From NCBI GenBank assembly GCA_964371865.1, contig CAYJOR010000009.1, positions 1-64,000 of the forward strand: a stretch of 64,000 nucleotides of DNA, given 5' to 3'. How positions within the stretch are numbered: position 1 is the first letter of the stretch; each line of letters opens with the position of its first letter. This document shows positions 36,169-44,261 of the stretch, in pieces. Under the pieces are notes generated by a model. It had not been told where the DNA came from, did no database searches, and was given only the letters and a program-made list of their open reading frames with translations. Origin of the DNA: CAYJAZ01 sp964371865 (GTDB lineage: Bacteria > Desulfobacterota > Desulfovibrionia > Desulfovibrionales > Desulfovibrionaceae). Both the position numbers and the translations under genes were made by a program.

Positions 36169-38247
36169 ATGTCAATTTCAGCTGTATCATCAAATAGTTA
36201 TGTAAATGGTGTATATACATATTCCAGCCAAACTACTACCCAAAAAGACGATGTTAGTGAAGAAAAAGTTGCAAGTGTAGGCGCAGTTGAGGAAAAAAAT
36301 TCCGATTCTGAAACTACAAATGCTCTTAATAGTTCTTCCACCTCTTCAACTGATGAGAAAAAATTTGGAGATGGAAAAGTCTACAATGTAGCTGAAATGT
36401 TAGAGTATCTTGCAGGAAAAGAAGATAACCTTATGTTATTCTCTCAAGAGTTCACTACAACGCAAGGTGCAATTCTTAATATCCTAGAAAACAGAATAAC
36501 AAACGATACTAATGGTAAGAGTGAAAGTTCTTACTATATGACGATTAAAGATAAGCATGGAAATGAGATTAATCTTGAATTAAGTGATGATACCGTCGTT
36601 TCTGAAAATGAAGATGGCACATTCTCTGTCTATTCGGTAGAAACCAACACAACAACGACTTATACAGCAGATGGAAGGGTTGTTTCCATTGAAGGAAATA
36701 TTATAAGTCAAGATTCTGATAGCTTTATATTCAATAAAAACGGTAATTCTATAGAAACCGGTGATGGTGATGATATCATCATAAATATAGCAAATGATGT
36801 TAATATTTCAACTGGAAATGGCGATGATGTAGTTTACCTTCTAGGTAAAAATCAAAATGTAAATCTTGGAGAAGGCAACAATACTGTTTATGCAAATAGC
36901 GTAGAAAACAGTAATATTGTAGCCCTTGACGGAAATAATACAATCATTGCAAATAGTGGAATCTCAGAATCAGGCATTACTCTAGGTAATGGCGACAACA
37001 TTGTTCAAGGACGAGAAATTGTAGATTCCGGTATTATACTTGGAGATGGTAATAATAAATTCGATACAGATACCCTGTTAAATTCAAGTATTATTGCAGG
37101 TGAAGGCGATAATAGTTTCAATATTAATTTACTAACAAATTCAAAGCTCACGTCTGGTAATGGCGATAGTGTGCTCAATATTGTGCATACAAGCAATTCA
37201 AATTTCACGCTTGGCGATGGTGATAATAAATTGACAGCGAGATTTGGTGCAAGCAATTCAAACATTGAAATTGGAAATGGCTCTAACGAAGTCAAACTTC
37301 CCAAAATAAGTCATTCATCATCGCTTTCAATAGGAGATGGCACTAACGATATTGATATTTTTTCGCTAGAAGATGAATCTAAAATAAATATAGGTAATGG
37401 CGACAGCACAATAAGAGTTGGCGAAGTTGAAGGTCAATCTCAAGTAGAAATAGGCAATGGCGAAAATACAATATCAATTTTTGGTACAATAGGTGAAACA
37501 AGTCAGGTATCTATAGGTAATGGCGACAATAAACTAAATGTGCACCGTCTTGATGAAGAATCATCACTTTTACTTGGTAATGGCGATAATAAAGTCAATA
37601 TAAGCTACGTGGATAATTCCTCGATAGTTTCTATAGGCGATGGAAATAATTATCTTTTCACTCATGAAATTTCAAATTCATCAACTGTAAATCTTGGTGA
37701 AGGGAATAATAAGCTAAATATCAATGTGATTCAAACATCTTCAAGTCTAACCCTTGGAGACGGCATAAACAATCTTCTTATCAATTATATGAGAGAAAGT
37801 AGCCTGCTAGATTTAGGCGATGGTGATAATGATATCCACATAATAGAGCGCCATGATAATTCCTTCATTCAAACAGGCGATGGTGATAATATTCTTGAAA
37901 TAAATAAAGGTGAAGACACTGAAAATATTCATCTAGGCACTGGTGAAAATCTTGGTATTCTCAACTATGAAGTAAATAGAGGAACAATCTATCTTCAAGG
38001 TTCAAAATTCTATAGTCAAGACGATCTTATCAAGCTTGCTCAAGCAGATAGAGCTGCAATTCAAAGCATTATAAATAGCATTACCGATAAACGTGTAGAA
38101 AGAAATAAGCAAGATCAAGAATATTATGACGAAATAGCAAGAAATAATAATTCGCAACAAGTCATAAAAGAAGCGTATACAGCATATTCAGCATACTCTG
38201 TTCAACCTGCAAGAGGAAGCAGAGAAGGCTTCAAAATTCAAGTATAG
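36169..38247 (+). CDS. Unknown protein of 21 tandem 20-residue GxGxN repeats
   Basis: A 692-residue protein. The ATG at 36169 is preferred to the GTG at 36157 because a GGAGG ribosome site lies between them. There is no signal peptide and no cysteine. Residues 1-55 are Ser/Thr/Asn-rich and probably flexible. About 55-190 form a globular domain. About 195-610 hold 21 units of 18-21 residues, mostly 20, each starting with G-[ND]-G-[DN]-N followed by alternating hydrophobics, for example IGDGTNDIDIFSLEDESKIN. This resembles a beta-solenoid related to RTX turns but with one turn per 20 residues. The C-terminal 75 residues are helical and charged. With a sigma54-type promoter, a flagellar-regulon or surface role is possible, but not shown. 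Confidence 0.78.
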   Translation: MSISAVSSNSYVNGVYTYSSQTTTQKDDVSEEKVASVGAVEEKNSDSETTNALNSSSTSSTDEKKFGDGKVYNVAEMLEYLAGKEDNLMLFSQEFTTTQGAILNILENRITNDTNGKSESSYYMTIKDKHGNEINLELSDDTVVSENEDGTFSVYSVETNTTTTYTADGRVVSIEGNIISQDSDSFIFNKNGNSIETGDGDDIIINIANDVNISTGNGDDVVYLLGKNQNVNLGEGNNTVYANSVENSNIVALDGNNTIIANSGISESGITLGNGDNIVQGREIVDSGIILGDGNNKFDTDTLLNSSIIAGEGDNSFNINLLTNSKLTSGNGDSVLNIVHTSNSNFTLGDGDNKLTARFGASNSNIEIGNGSNEVKLPKISHSSSLSIGDGTNDIDIFSLEDESKINIGNGDSTIRVGEVEGQSQVEIGNGENTISIFGTIGETSQVSIGNGDNKLNVHRLDEESSLLLGNGDNKVNISYVDNSSIVSIGDGNNYLFTHEISNSSTVNLGEGNNKLNINVIQTSSSLTLGDGINNLLINYMRESSLLDLGDGDNDIHIIERHDNSFIQTGDGDNILEINKGEDTENIHLGTGENLGILNYEVNRGTIYLQGSKFYSQDDLIKLAQADRAAIQSIINSITDKRVERNKQDQEYYDEIARNNNSQQVIKEAYTAYSAYSVQPARGSREGFKIQV

Positions 38248-38290
38248 ATTATTGATTGATGATTATGCTTATTAGGGTGTGAATAGTTTG

Positions 38291-38309
38291 AGGGGGAAAA
38301 GCTCCCCCT
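38291..38309 (+). terminator. Hairpin after the repeat-protein gene
   Basis: AGGGGGA pairs with TCCCCCT around a 5-base loop, 43 bases after the stop. The T run is poor. Confidence 0.55.
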
Positions 38310-38325
38310 TTACATAAAAAACAAT

Positions 38326-38394
38326 TAGGGACTGTTTCTAAGGTAGTAGAAATTTATAGAATTCACTATTATAGATAGAACTTGTTTCTAAGAT
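38326..38394. repeat. Degenerate inverted-repeat-family ends
   Basis: TAGGGACTGTTTCTAAGG at 38326 and GAACTTGTTTCTAAGAT at 38378 each resemble one end of the MITE-like family, but in direct orientation. Probably a decayed copy. Confidence 0.35.
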
Positions 38395-38466
38395 ATGAGA
38401 TTTTTTTGAATTATTAAAAAATTTGATAATATATAGATTAAATAAAGATTGTTTTGAAATACCCTC

Positions 38467-38493
38467 TAAAGCATTTTCTTTGCTTGCCGATAA
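38467..38493 (+). promoter_or_regulatory. Candidate sigma28 (FliA) promoter
   Basis: TAAA, 15 bases, then GCCGATAA: an exact match to the flagellar class III promoter consensus, 60 bases before the start of the gene at 38553. Confidence 0.75.
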
Positions 38494-38552
38494 AACAAGT
38501 ATGAAAGTTTTTTGATTTATAACTTGTTTCCTTCTATAGTAGGGAGGTTTTT

Positions 38553-39290
38553 ATGATATCTGCAATAAGCATGAAAACGGATTCTGTAAATCCTATGTCA
38601 TTCATACAAGCGAGTAAAATTGATGATAAAGAACTTAAAATGGCAGAAAAGGTTTTAGCTCAGGCAGTTAGTGCAAGTGGTGAAATAGATTACACCAAAA
38701 AGACTCAAAAAGAAGTCGATGAAATCAATGAAGCGGCTCATCTTCTTATTTCCTCTATGATGCCGGAAGCAGAAGGGCAGACTTCCTTTAAAATGTCGAT
38801 GGCAAATGTAAATCCTCTTTACAATGAAAATGGGCTATCGTCTGACCCTACTCAAACTGCAGCTTTTAGACAGGCAGAAGCAAAATATAGCCCTTCTGCA
38901 AAAGGTGCGGGTGTAGCATCGGATACTAGAGCTGTGCTTGGGGCAGTCCTTGATGAAATACAAAATACGACAGAAGGAAAAGTGGAAGAGGCATTACAAG
39001 CGGCACTTGTTGAACGTCAAGAAGAGCAAGCACGTCTCGAAGCTGAAAGAGTCACAAGCGTAGAAGTTTCTAAAACAGGCGAAATTGTACAAGAAAATGG
39101 AACAGCAACAGAACATTTTGAAGATATTGCTGCATTCTCAACTCCTAAAATTGATATTCCAGATGTTGATATTGATGTCAAACCAGCAACATCAGCTCCA
39201 AGCAACGTAAAGGTTTCAACTTCTGTGGGTGCGGTTGAGGTTAATTTATCAAGCGTGCCAACAACAGAATCAATTGATATATATGTATAA
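38553..39290 (+). CDS. Unknown 245-residue protein with sigma28-type promoter
   Basis: Not recognised. Begins MISAISMKTDSVNPMSFIQAS, without signal peptide or membrane segment, and without cysteine. Residues about 25-60 and 130-175 are strongly helical, the latter Glu/Gln/Arg-rich (EEALQAALVERQEEQARLEAERV), suggesting a coiled coil. The C-terminal 70 residues are Val/Ser/Asp/Pro-rich and probably extended (PKIDIPDVDIDVKP). The ribosome site AGGGAGG is very strong. The upstream FliA-type promoter is exact, so expression with late flagellar genes is predicted. It follows the 20-residue-repeat gene with a sigma54-type promoter and shares the style of short Ser-rich N-terminus. It could be a secreted or structural flagellar accessory protein; this is inference. 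Confidence 0.75.
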   Translation: MISAISMKTDSVNPMSFIQASKIDDKELKMAEKVLAQAVSASGEIDYTKKTQKEVDEINEAAHLLISSMMPEAEGQTSFKMSMANVNPLYNENGLSSDPTQTAAFRQAEAKYSPSAKGAGVASDTRAVLGAVLDEIQNTTEGKVEEALQAALVERQEEQARLEAERVTSVEVSKTGEIVQENGTATEHFEDIAAFSTPKIDIPDVDIDVKPATSAPSNVKVSTSVGAVEVNLSSVPTTESIDIYV

Positions 39291-39319
39291 AAGGCTTTTC
39301 ACCCCTTTAAAGCCTTTAA

Positions 39320-39358
39320 AAAAAGTACTCCCCACGCATAATGTGAGGAGTACTTTTT
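39320..39358. terminator. Bidirectional terminator between 38553 gene and lemA
   Basis: AAAAGTACTCC pairs with GGAGTACTTTT with a further CAC/GTG pairing in the loop. It is flanked by A and T runs on both sides and lies between convergent genes. Confidence 0.85.
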
Positions 39359-39388
39359 ATTGTTTAAGATTATGTTGAAGCTTAATAA

Positions 39389-39964
39389 TTAAAACTCTAC
39401 GGTAGGAACATTTTCTGCGCCTTCACTAGCTTCAAAATAGGCTTTATCTTCGTAACCAAAGTAAGTTGCAATTATTACACCTGGAAAAACTTGAATTGCA
39501 GAGTTATATTCTTTTGTTGCAATATTATAGTCTCTTCTTGCAACGGCTATTCTATTTTCTGTTCCGGCTAATTCATCTTGTAGCCTTATAAAGTTAGTAT
39601 TTGCTTTAAGCTCAGGATATGCTTCTGAAATAGCAAACAGTCTTCCTAGAGCTGAACTCATTTGAATATCAGCATTAGCTTGTTCTTGAATATTACCGGC
39701 ACTTAGTAGCATTTGTCTTGATTTTGCAAGGTTTTCAAATAGTTCAGTTTCGTGAGTAGCATACCCTTTTACAGTATTAATAAGATTTGGAATAAGGTCG
39801 GCTCTTCTTTCAAGCTGAACAGAAATATTTGAATGCTGACCTTTTACTGTCTCGCTTAGCTTTACAAGAGAGTTATAAGTTCCTATAACAGTAGAAATAA
39901 AAAGTATAACTATTAAAACTATACTGAGAAGAATTCCTAAAATCCATTTTACGGCAGTTGACAT
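39389..39964 (-). CDS. lemA: LemA-family membrane-anchored protein
   Basis: A 191-residue LemA protein. One N-terminal transmembrane helix (WILGILLSIVLIVILFISTVIGTYN) is followed by the helical-bundle signature NSLVKL.ETVKGQHSNISVQLERRADLIPNLINTVKGYATHE and the second family block AYPELKANTNFIRLQDELAGTENRIAVARRDYNIATKEYN. It ends with a predicted short hydrophilic tail. The function of LemA is not settled; it is cell-envelope associated and often linked with a TPM-domain protein, which is absent here. Ribosome site TAGGAG. Monocistronic. Confidence 0.92.
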   Translation of the reverse strand: MSTAVKWILGILLSIVLIVILFISTVIGTYNSLVKLSETVKGQHSNISVQLERRADLIPNLINTVKGYATHETELFENLAKSRQMLLSAGNIQEQANADIQMSSALGRLFAISEAYPELKANTNFIRLQDELAGTENRIAVARRDYNIATKEYNSAIQVFPGVIIATYFGYEDKAYFEASEGAENVPTVEF

Positions 39965-40051
39965 GTTTTTCTCCTAATAAGTTATATATTATATACAGAA
40001 TTGATATAAAATATTTGTTTATTTAAGTATACAAGATTAATCTTTTTTTGT

Positions 40052-40071
40052 AATGTGCCTATTTGCACATT
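40052..40071. promoter_or_regulatory. Perfect palindrome upstream of lemA
   Basis: AATGTGC, six bases, GCACATT. It lies between the end of the HxlR gene and the start of lemA, 88 bases upstream of lemA. No poly-T tract on the strand that would suit the HxlR gene, so an operator is as likely as a terminator. Confidence 0.45.
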
Positions 40072-40116
40072 TTATAAGATTATTTAGAATGTTTTACATT
40101 TGATAAGTTTAATGAT

Positions 40117-40482
40117 TTATGCACATTGTGGATTTATCAGCTCAAATCTATCACCTTTATTTTTTTCACCCCATTCACACATAAGCTCAAGAATAGGCAT
40201 AAGAGATTTCCCTTTTTCTGTTGTAGAATATTCAACTCGTGGAGGGATTTCGCTGAAGCTTTCACGTAAAATAAGTCCATCTGCTTCAAGTTCTCTTAAT
40301 TGGTTTGTAAGTGTTTTTTGTGAAATTTGATTTATTGCACTCATAAGAGTTTTGAAGCGCATAGCACCATCTTCATTGAGCATATAAAGTATAAGGGGTT
40401 TTGATTTTCCACCTATCATTTTTAATGCGATTTCAATTTCTGAGTTCACATAGATTTTTTCTTGTTGGTCTTTTGTATTCAT
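40117..40482 (-). CDS. HxlR-family winged-helix regulator
   Basis: A 121-residue regulator. The ATG at 40482 is used rather than the TTG at 40497, since the GGAG ribosome site lies between. The HxlR domain covers most of the protein: IALKMIGGKSKPLILYML, then LMSAINQISQKTLTNQLRELEADGLI as recognition helix and wing, and EYSTTEKGKSLMPILELMCEWGEKN. Typical HxlR proteins are small MarR-like dimers that sense electrophiles or aldehydes and control a divergent oxidoreductase. Here the divergent neighbour is an SDR oxidoreductase with 146 bases between the starts. Confidence 0.9.
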   Translation of the reverse strand: MNTKDQQEKIYVNSEIEIALKMIGGKSKPLILYMLNEDGAMRFKTLMSAINQISQKTLTNQLRELEADGLILRESFSEIPPRVEYSTTEKGKSLMPILELMCEWGEKNKGDRFELINPQCA

Positions 40483-40628
40483 GCGTACTAACTCCAATAG
40501 TTACCTCAATTTCTCTAAGTGAAAAAAAGGTGCCTGTATTGACTCTGTATATAAAATATAATAAGTATTGTTATAGTAATTTTTACTACAATAATAAAAA
40601 ATATCATATTAGTCAAGGAGACAATATC

Positions 40629-41354
40629 ATGTCAAAAAAATTGATTGTTATCACAGGTGCAAGTTCAGGTTTTGGTAAAGCTTTAGCTTTAGAATTCAAC
40701 AAAGCAGGATATCCGCTACTTTTATTGGCAAGACGTGTTGAATTGCTAGAAGCTTTGAATCTTGATAATACAATCTGTGAAGCTGTTGATGTAACAGATA
40801 AAGCTCAATTTGAAAATGCAGTACGAAAAGCAGAAGCTGTATATGGTAAAACTGACTTAATGGTAAATAATGCCGGAATTATGCTTCTTGGCGATATGGC
40901 AACTCAAGATGTTGAAGAATGGAAAAAAATGCTTGATGTTAACTTGATGGGTGTTATGTATGGCATGCAAATTGTTATGAATGACATGAAAGAAAATCAA
41001 TGTGGAACTATTATAAATCTTTCTTCTATTGCTGGTGTAAAAGCATTTCCTAATCATGGTGCATACTGTGCTACAAAATATGGCGTAGTTGGTCTTTCTG
41101 AAGTAGCAAGAGGGGAATTAGCACCTTATAATGTTCGTGTTATGCGCGTTTGCCCGGGAGCAGTTCCTACCGAGCTCTTAAGCCATACAACAAGTCAAGA
41201 AATTAAAGACGGTTACGGTGTTTGGGTTGACACATTAGGTTTAGGGCAGATCACCGCAGAAGATGTTGCAAAAACAATTAAATTTGCTTATGAACTTCCA
41301 CAATGTGTAAATCTAAGAGAAATTCAAATTGCAGAAACAAAGCAAGACGCATAA
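40629..41354 (+). CDS. Short-chain dehydrogenase/reductase
   Basis: A 241-residue classical SDR. The start follows a CAAGGAGAC ribosome site; the frame stays open much further upstream but runs into the divergent HxlR gene. The nucleotide-binding TGASSGFG is at residues 9-16, NNAG at 80-83, the catalytic Ser region INLSSIAG at about 129-136, and the YxxxK dyad at Tyr146 and Lys150. It would oxidise or reduce a small carbonyl or alcohol with NAD(P)H. Substrate not readable. The divergent HxlR regulator probably controls it. Confidence 0.9.
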   Translation: MSKKLIVITGASSGFGKALALEFNKAGYPLLLLARRVELLEALNLDNTICEAVDVTDKAQFENAVRKAEAVYGKTDLMVNNAGIMLLGDMATQDVEEWKKMLDVNLMGVMYGMQIVMNDMKENQCGTIINLSSIAGVKAFPNHGAYCATKYGVVGLSEVARGELAPYNVRVMRVCPGAVPTELLSHTTSQEIKDGYGVWVDTLGLGQITAEDVAKTIKFAYELPQCVNLREIQIAETKQDA

Positions 41355-41403
41355 AATATAACTTTTATAACGATTATAAAAGTGATTAACCTTATATAAA
41401 GTT

Positions 41404-41446
41404 AGGGTGTGTTTCTAAATTAATTCTTAATCTAGAAACACACCCT
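41404..41446. terminator. Head-to-head inverted-repeat ends acting as terminator
   Basis: AGGGTGTGTTTCTAAATTAA is followed almost directly by its inverted partner ending TCTAGAAACACACCCT, then a T run. It looks like two joined ends of the MITE-like family with the interior lost. It sits between convergent genes and can fold as a strong hairpin. Confidence 0.8.
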
Positions 41447-41482
41447 AATATTTTTTTGTTTTAGAGCATTTAGCCTAATAAG

Positions 41483-42214
41483 CTATAACACGCAACTAAG
41501 AAATGCTTGAGTTCTTTCGTGTTGAGCATTATTAAATATTTGTTCTGGCGTTCCCTGTTCAGCAATAAGCCCATCTGCAAGGAATATAACTCTATCAGCT
41601 ACTTCGCTTGCAAAACCCATTTCATGCGTAACAACAACCATTGTCATACCTTCTGCGGCAAGTTCTTTCATAACTTGTAAAACTTCGCCAACCATTTCAG
41701 GGTCAAGAGCGGAAGTTGGTTCATCAAAAAGCATAATATCCGGATTCATAGCAAGTGAGCGCGCAATGGCTACGCGTTGTTTTTGCCCGCCGGAAAGTTG
41801 ATGAGGATATTTATCTGCTTTATCTGCGAGCCCAACTCTCTCGAGGAGCTGCATTGCTTTTTCTTCAGCTTGAGCTTTTGTCATTTTGTTTAGTTCAACA
41901 GGGGCAAACATAATATTTTTCTTTACACTCATGTGAGCGAATAAATTGAACTGCTGAAACACCATTCCAACATTTTCACGAATTTTATTAATATTTACAT
42001 TCTTCCCAACAACAGGCATATCATCAATGATTATTTCACCTTCTGTAGGTTCTTCAAGGCGGTTTAGGCAGCGTAGAAGAGTTGACTTACCAGAACCGGA
42101 AGCGCCAATAATACAAACAACTTCGCCTTCTTTAACTTCTAAATCAATGCCACAAAGAACTTCTATGTCTTTGTAGTATTTGTGTAAATTTGTAACTTTT
42201 AATTTATTTATCAT
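41483..42214 (-). CDS. Polar amino acid ABC transporter, ATP-binding subunit
   Basis: A 243-residue GlnQ-type ATPase. The Walker A loop GASGSGKST is at residues 37-45, the Q-loop region has GMVFQQFNLF, the signature is LSGGQKQRVAIARSLAM, Walker B is DIMLFDEPTSALDPE, and the switch histidine is in VVTHEMGF. It energises import with the permease, whose stop overlaps its start by 11 bases. Substrate specificity of the system is probably glutamine or another polar amino acid, judging by the family. Confidence 0.93.
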   Translation of the reverse strand: MINKLKVTNLHKYYKDIEVLCGIDLEVKEGEVVCIIGASGSGKSTLLRCLNRLEEPTEGEIIIDDMPVVGKNVNINKIRENVGMVFQQFNLFAHMSVKKNIMFAPVELNKMTKAQAEEKAMQLLERVGLADKADKYPHQLSGGQKQRVAIARSLAMNPDIMLFDEPTSALDPEMVGEVLQVMKELAAEGMTMVVVTHEMGFASEVADRVIFLADGLIAEQGTPEQIFNNAQHERTQAFLSCVL

Positions 42215-42881
42215 AGCTTATCTTCTTCTCTACGTATTTTGAAATGAGCATAAGGGTTGAAATAACAGCTAAATACACAGCGCCAACCCAGAAATAAGTC
42301 GCAAAATAGTTCCAGTTTGCAGAAACATATTGATTTGCTTGGTTTACTGTTTCGCTAAGGCCGATAACAGTAAGAATTGAGCTGTCTTTTACAGTAATAA
42401 TAAATTGGTTCACCAAAGCAGGGGATACAATTTTCAAAGCTTGAGGAAGAACAACTTTACCCATTGTTTTTGTAGAAGAAAGACCTAAGCTACGTGAAGC
42501 TTCAATTTGCCCTTTATCTACGGCTTGGATACCACTTCTATAGATTTCAGAAAGATATGCACCGGCATTAAGGCTTAAAGTGATTATTCCGGCTAAAAGA
42601 GGAGTTATTCTAAAATCTTCAACAAAAAGTCTTATAATTTGGGGAGTTCCAAAGTAAATAAAGAGAGCTTGAACAATCATTGGAGTTCCGCGAATAACCC
42701 AAACATAAATATGCGCAATTAAGCTGAGAACAGGAACTCTGGCTAAGGTCAAAAGACAAGATCCAAGCCCAAGAGCCATACCAATAATAATTGAAATTAC
42801 AGAAACTTGAATGGTAATAGCCATCCCTTTCATCAGAAAAGGATAAATATCAAAAAATGTGGAAAATATAGAGTCAAACAT
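42204..42881 (-). CDS. Polar amino acid ABC transporter, permease subunit
   Basis: A 225-residue HisM/GlnP-type inner-membrane permease with about five transmembrane helices. The family motifs are YVWVIRGTPMIVQ in the N-terminal part, LSLNAGAYLSEIYRSGIQAVDKGQIEASRSLGLSSTKTMGKVVLPQAL (the EAA coupling loop) and VTVKDSSIL-type segment ITVKDSSILTVIG. One permease gene is present, so it presumably forms a homodimer. It overlaps the ATPase gene and follows the binding-protein gene after a 393-base gap. Confidence 0.91.
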   Translation of the reverse strand: MFDSIFSTFFDIYPFLMKGMAITIQVSVISIIIGMALGLGSCLLTLARVPVLSLIAHIYVWVIRGTPMIVQALFIYFGTPQIIRLFVEDFRITPLLAGIITLSLNAGAYLSEIYRSGIQAVDKGQIEASRSLGLSSTKTMGKVVLPQALKIVSPALVNQFIITVKDSSILTVIGLSETVNQANQYVSANWNYFATYFWVGAVYLAVISTLMLISKYVEKKISYDK

Positions 42882-42977
42882 GTGGTTCCCTAAGTTTGTT
42901 ATGTATAAAATAAATTAACAGTTAGATTAAAATATACCTTAGAATGATTTTAAGAAGAGTAATTACTTAAACCGAGT

Positions 42978-43129
42978 AGGATATGTTTCAAAATTAATTT
43001 TTTTGCGTTTTTCTTGACCGAAAGCTATTTTTTTTTATTCAGTTTATGTGTGCTTTAATACACTGCACTTCATAAAAAATCCCTTTTCGTTGAAAACTCC
43101 ACAAAATTATTTAATTTAGAGACACTCCC
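42978..43129. repeat. MITE-like element, copy E (152 bp)
   Basis: AGGATATGTTTCAAAATTAA at one end and TTAATTTAGAGACACTCCCA at the other. The interior shares TTTTGCGTTTTTCTT, TTTATGTGTG and ATACACTGCA with copy D at 35736. It lies between the binding-protein gene and the permease gene of one ABC system. Confidence 0.75.
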
Positions 43130-43168
43130 AAAATGTGTTTCAAAATTCAGAGATTTTTATAATGTTTG

Positions 43169-43196
43169 TGCCTGCCTTCATTTCTGAAAGCAGGCA
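43169..43196 (-). other. Stable hairpin after the binding-protein gene
   Basis: A 12-bp stem with one mismatch, TGCCTGCCTTCA against TGAAAGCAGGCA, around a 4-base loop, just after the binding-protein stop. No T run follows on the minus strand, so it looks like an mRNA-stabilising hairpin rather than a terminator. Confidence 0.6.
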
Positions 43197-43274
43197 TAAG
43201 TAATCAATATCTAAGATAATTTAGCTAATATCATTATAAGTATTCTCATCTGATGAGATTAGCTAGAAAATAAA

Positions 43275-44045
43275 TTACATACCGTATTTAGCAAGTATTT
43301 TTGCGTATGTGCCATTTTCTTTAATGTTTGCAAGTCCTGCATTGAATTTTTCAATCAATTTAGGGTTCTTACCTTTCATTACTGCAAAACCGTAAGGTCC
43401 AACATTCACTTTTTCACCAAAGAGTTTAAGAGGAAGGTTAGCAGTTTTGATTCTGTAGCTTATAACACTGTAATCTTCAACGCCGGCGTCAACATTACCT
43501 GTTGCAACAGCAGCGTAAACAGCGTCAGAACCTTCAAAGCTTTGTACGGTGAAGCCATATTCATCTTTAATGCTTTCAACGTATTTAGCACCTTGAGTAC
43601 CTGTTTTAACAGCTACGATTTTACCTTTTAAGCTTTTCAAAGAATTAAGTTTGCTATTAGCTGCAACGAATAATGTTTGACCATCTTCAAAGTAAGGGGC
43701 TGAAAAGTCGTATGATTTTTCGCGTTCAGGTGTAATTGTCATACCTGCGATCATTCCATCAGCTTGACCGGAGTTTAGATTACCTAATGCAGCGTTCCAT
43801 CCGCAGTTATCAACTTCGTAATTGAAGCCTTGATCTTGAGCTATTGCAGCTAATAAATCCATATCAACACCTGTGTAGGTATTTGTTTTAGGGTCTAAAA
43901 AGTCGAAAGGTGCAAATGAGTTATCAGCAACAACGAGATAAACCTTCTCTGCTTTTGCAACATTTACTGTGCCGGCACATAAAGCTAAACCAGCAACAAG
44001 AAGTATACTGAGCATTTGCGCAATAGAACGAGTGATTTTTTTCAT
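43275..44045 (-). CDS. Polar amino acid ABC transporter, periplasmic binding protein
   Basis: A 256-residue family 3 solute-binding protein. The start MKKITRSIAQ follows a GGAGGACT ribosome site; an upstream ATG would add 19 residues before the signal peptide. The signal peptide is SIAQMLSILLVAGLALCAGTVNVAKA. Family motifs are the ligand-site beginning DNSFAPFDF, GVDMDLLAAIA, GQADGMIAGMTITPERE, YDFSAPYF and the hinge segment with GTQGAKYVE. The pattern is closest to GlnH-type glutamine/polar amino acid binders. The membrane subunits lie downstream beyond a hairpin and a MITE-like element, which could lower their expression relative to this gene. Confidence 0.92.
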   Translation of the reverse strand: MKKITRSIAQMLSILLVAGLALCAGTVNVAKAEKVYLVVADNSFAPFDFLDPKTNTYTGVDMDLLAAIAQDQGFNYEVDNCGWNAALGNLNSGQADGMIAGMTITPEREKSYDFSAPYFEDGQTLFVAANSKLNSLKSLKGKIVAVKTGTQGAKYVESIKDEYGFTVQSFEGSDAVYAAVATGNVDAGVEDYSVISYRIKTANLPLKLFGEKVNVGPYGFAVMKGKNPKLIEKFNAGLANIKENGTYAKILAKYGM

Positions 44046-44261
44046 TTCTGTAGTCCTCCAGTTTTCATTGTATGTAGAGCACCTTAGCATTCTAAAACAC
44101 AAAAGTAAACAATTTTATATTTAGTATTTTAAAGTGTTTAGTATAAATAACAGAAGATTGACTTTTATCGTATAGGATATAACTTTCTATATAGAATACT
44201 TTTAAAAATGCTCTGAGAGTAAATAAATTTCAGTATTTGATAATATAAATTTGAGGTTAAT

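Noticed and set aside
40033..40044. AAGATTAATCTT palindrome followed by T run
   Set aside because: The 6-bp AT-rich stem is too weak to call a terminator.
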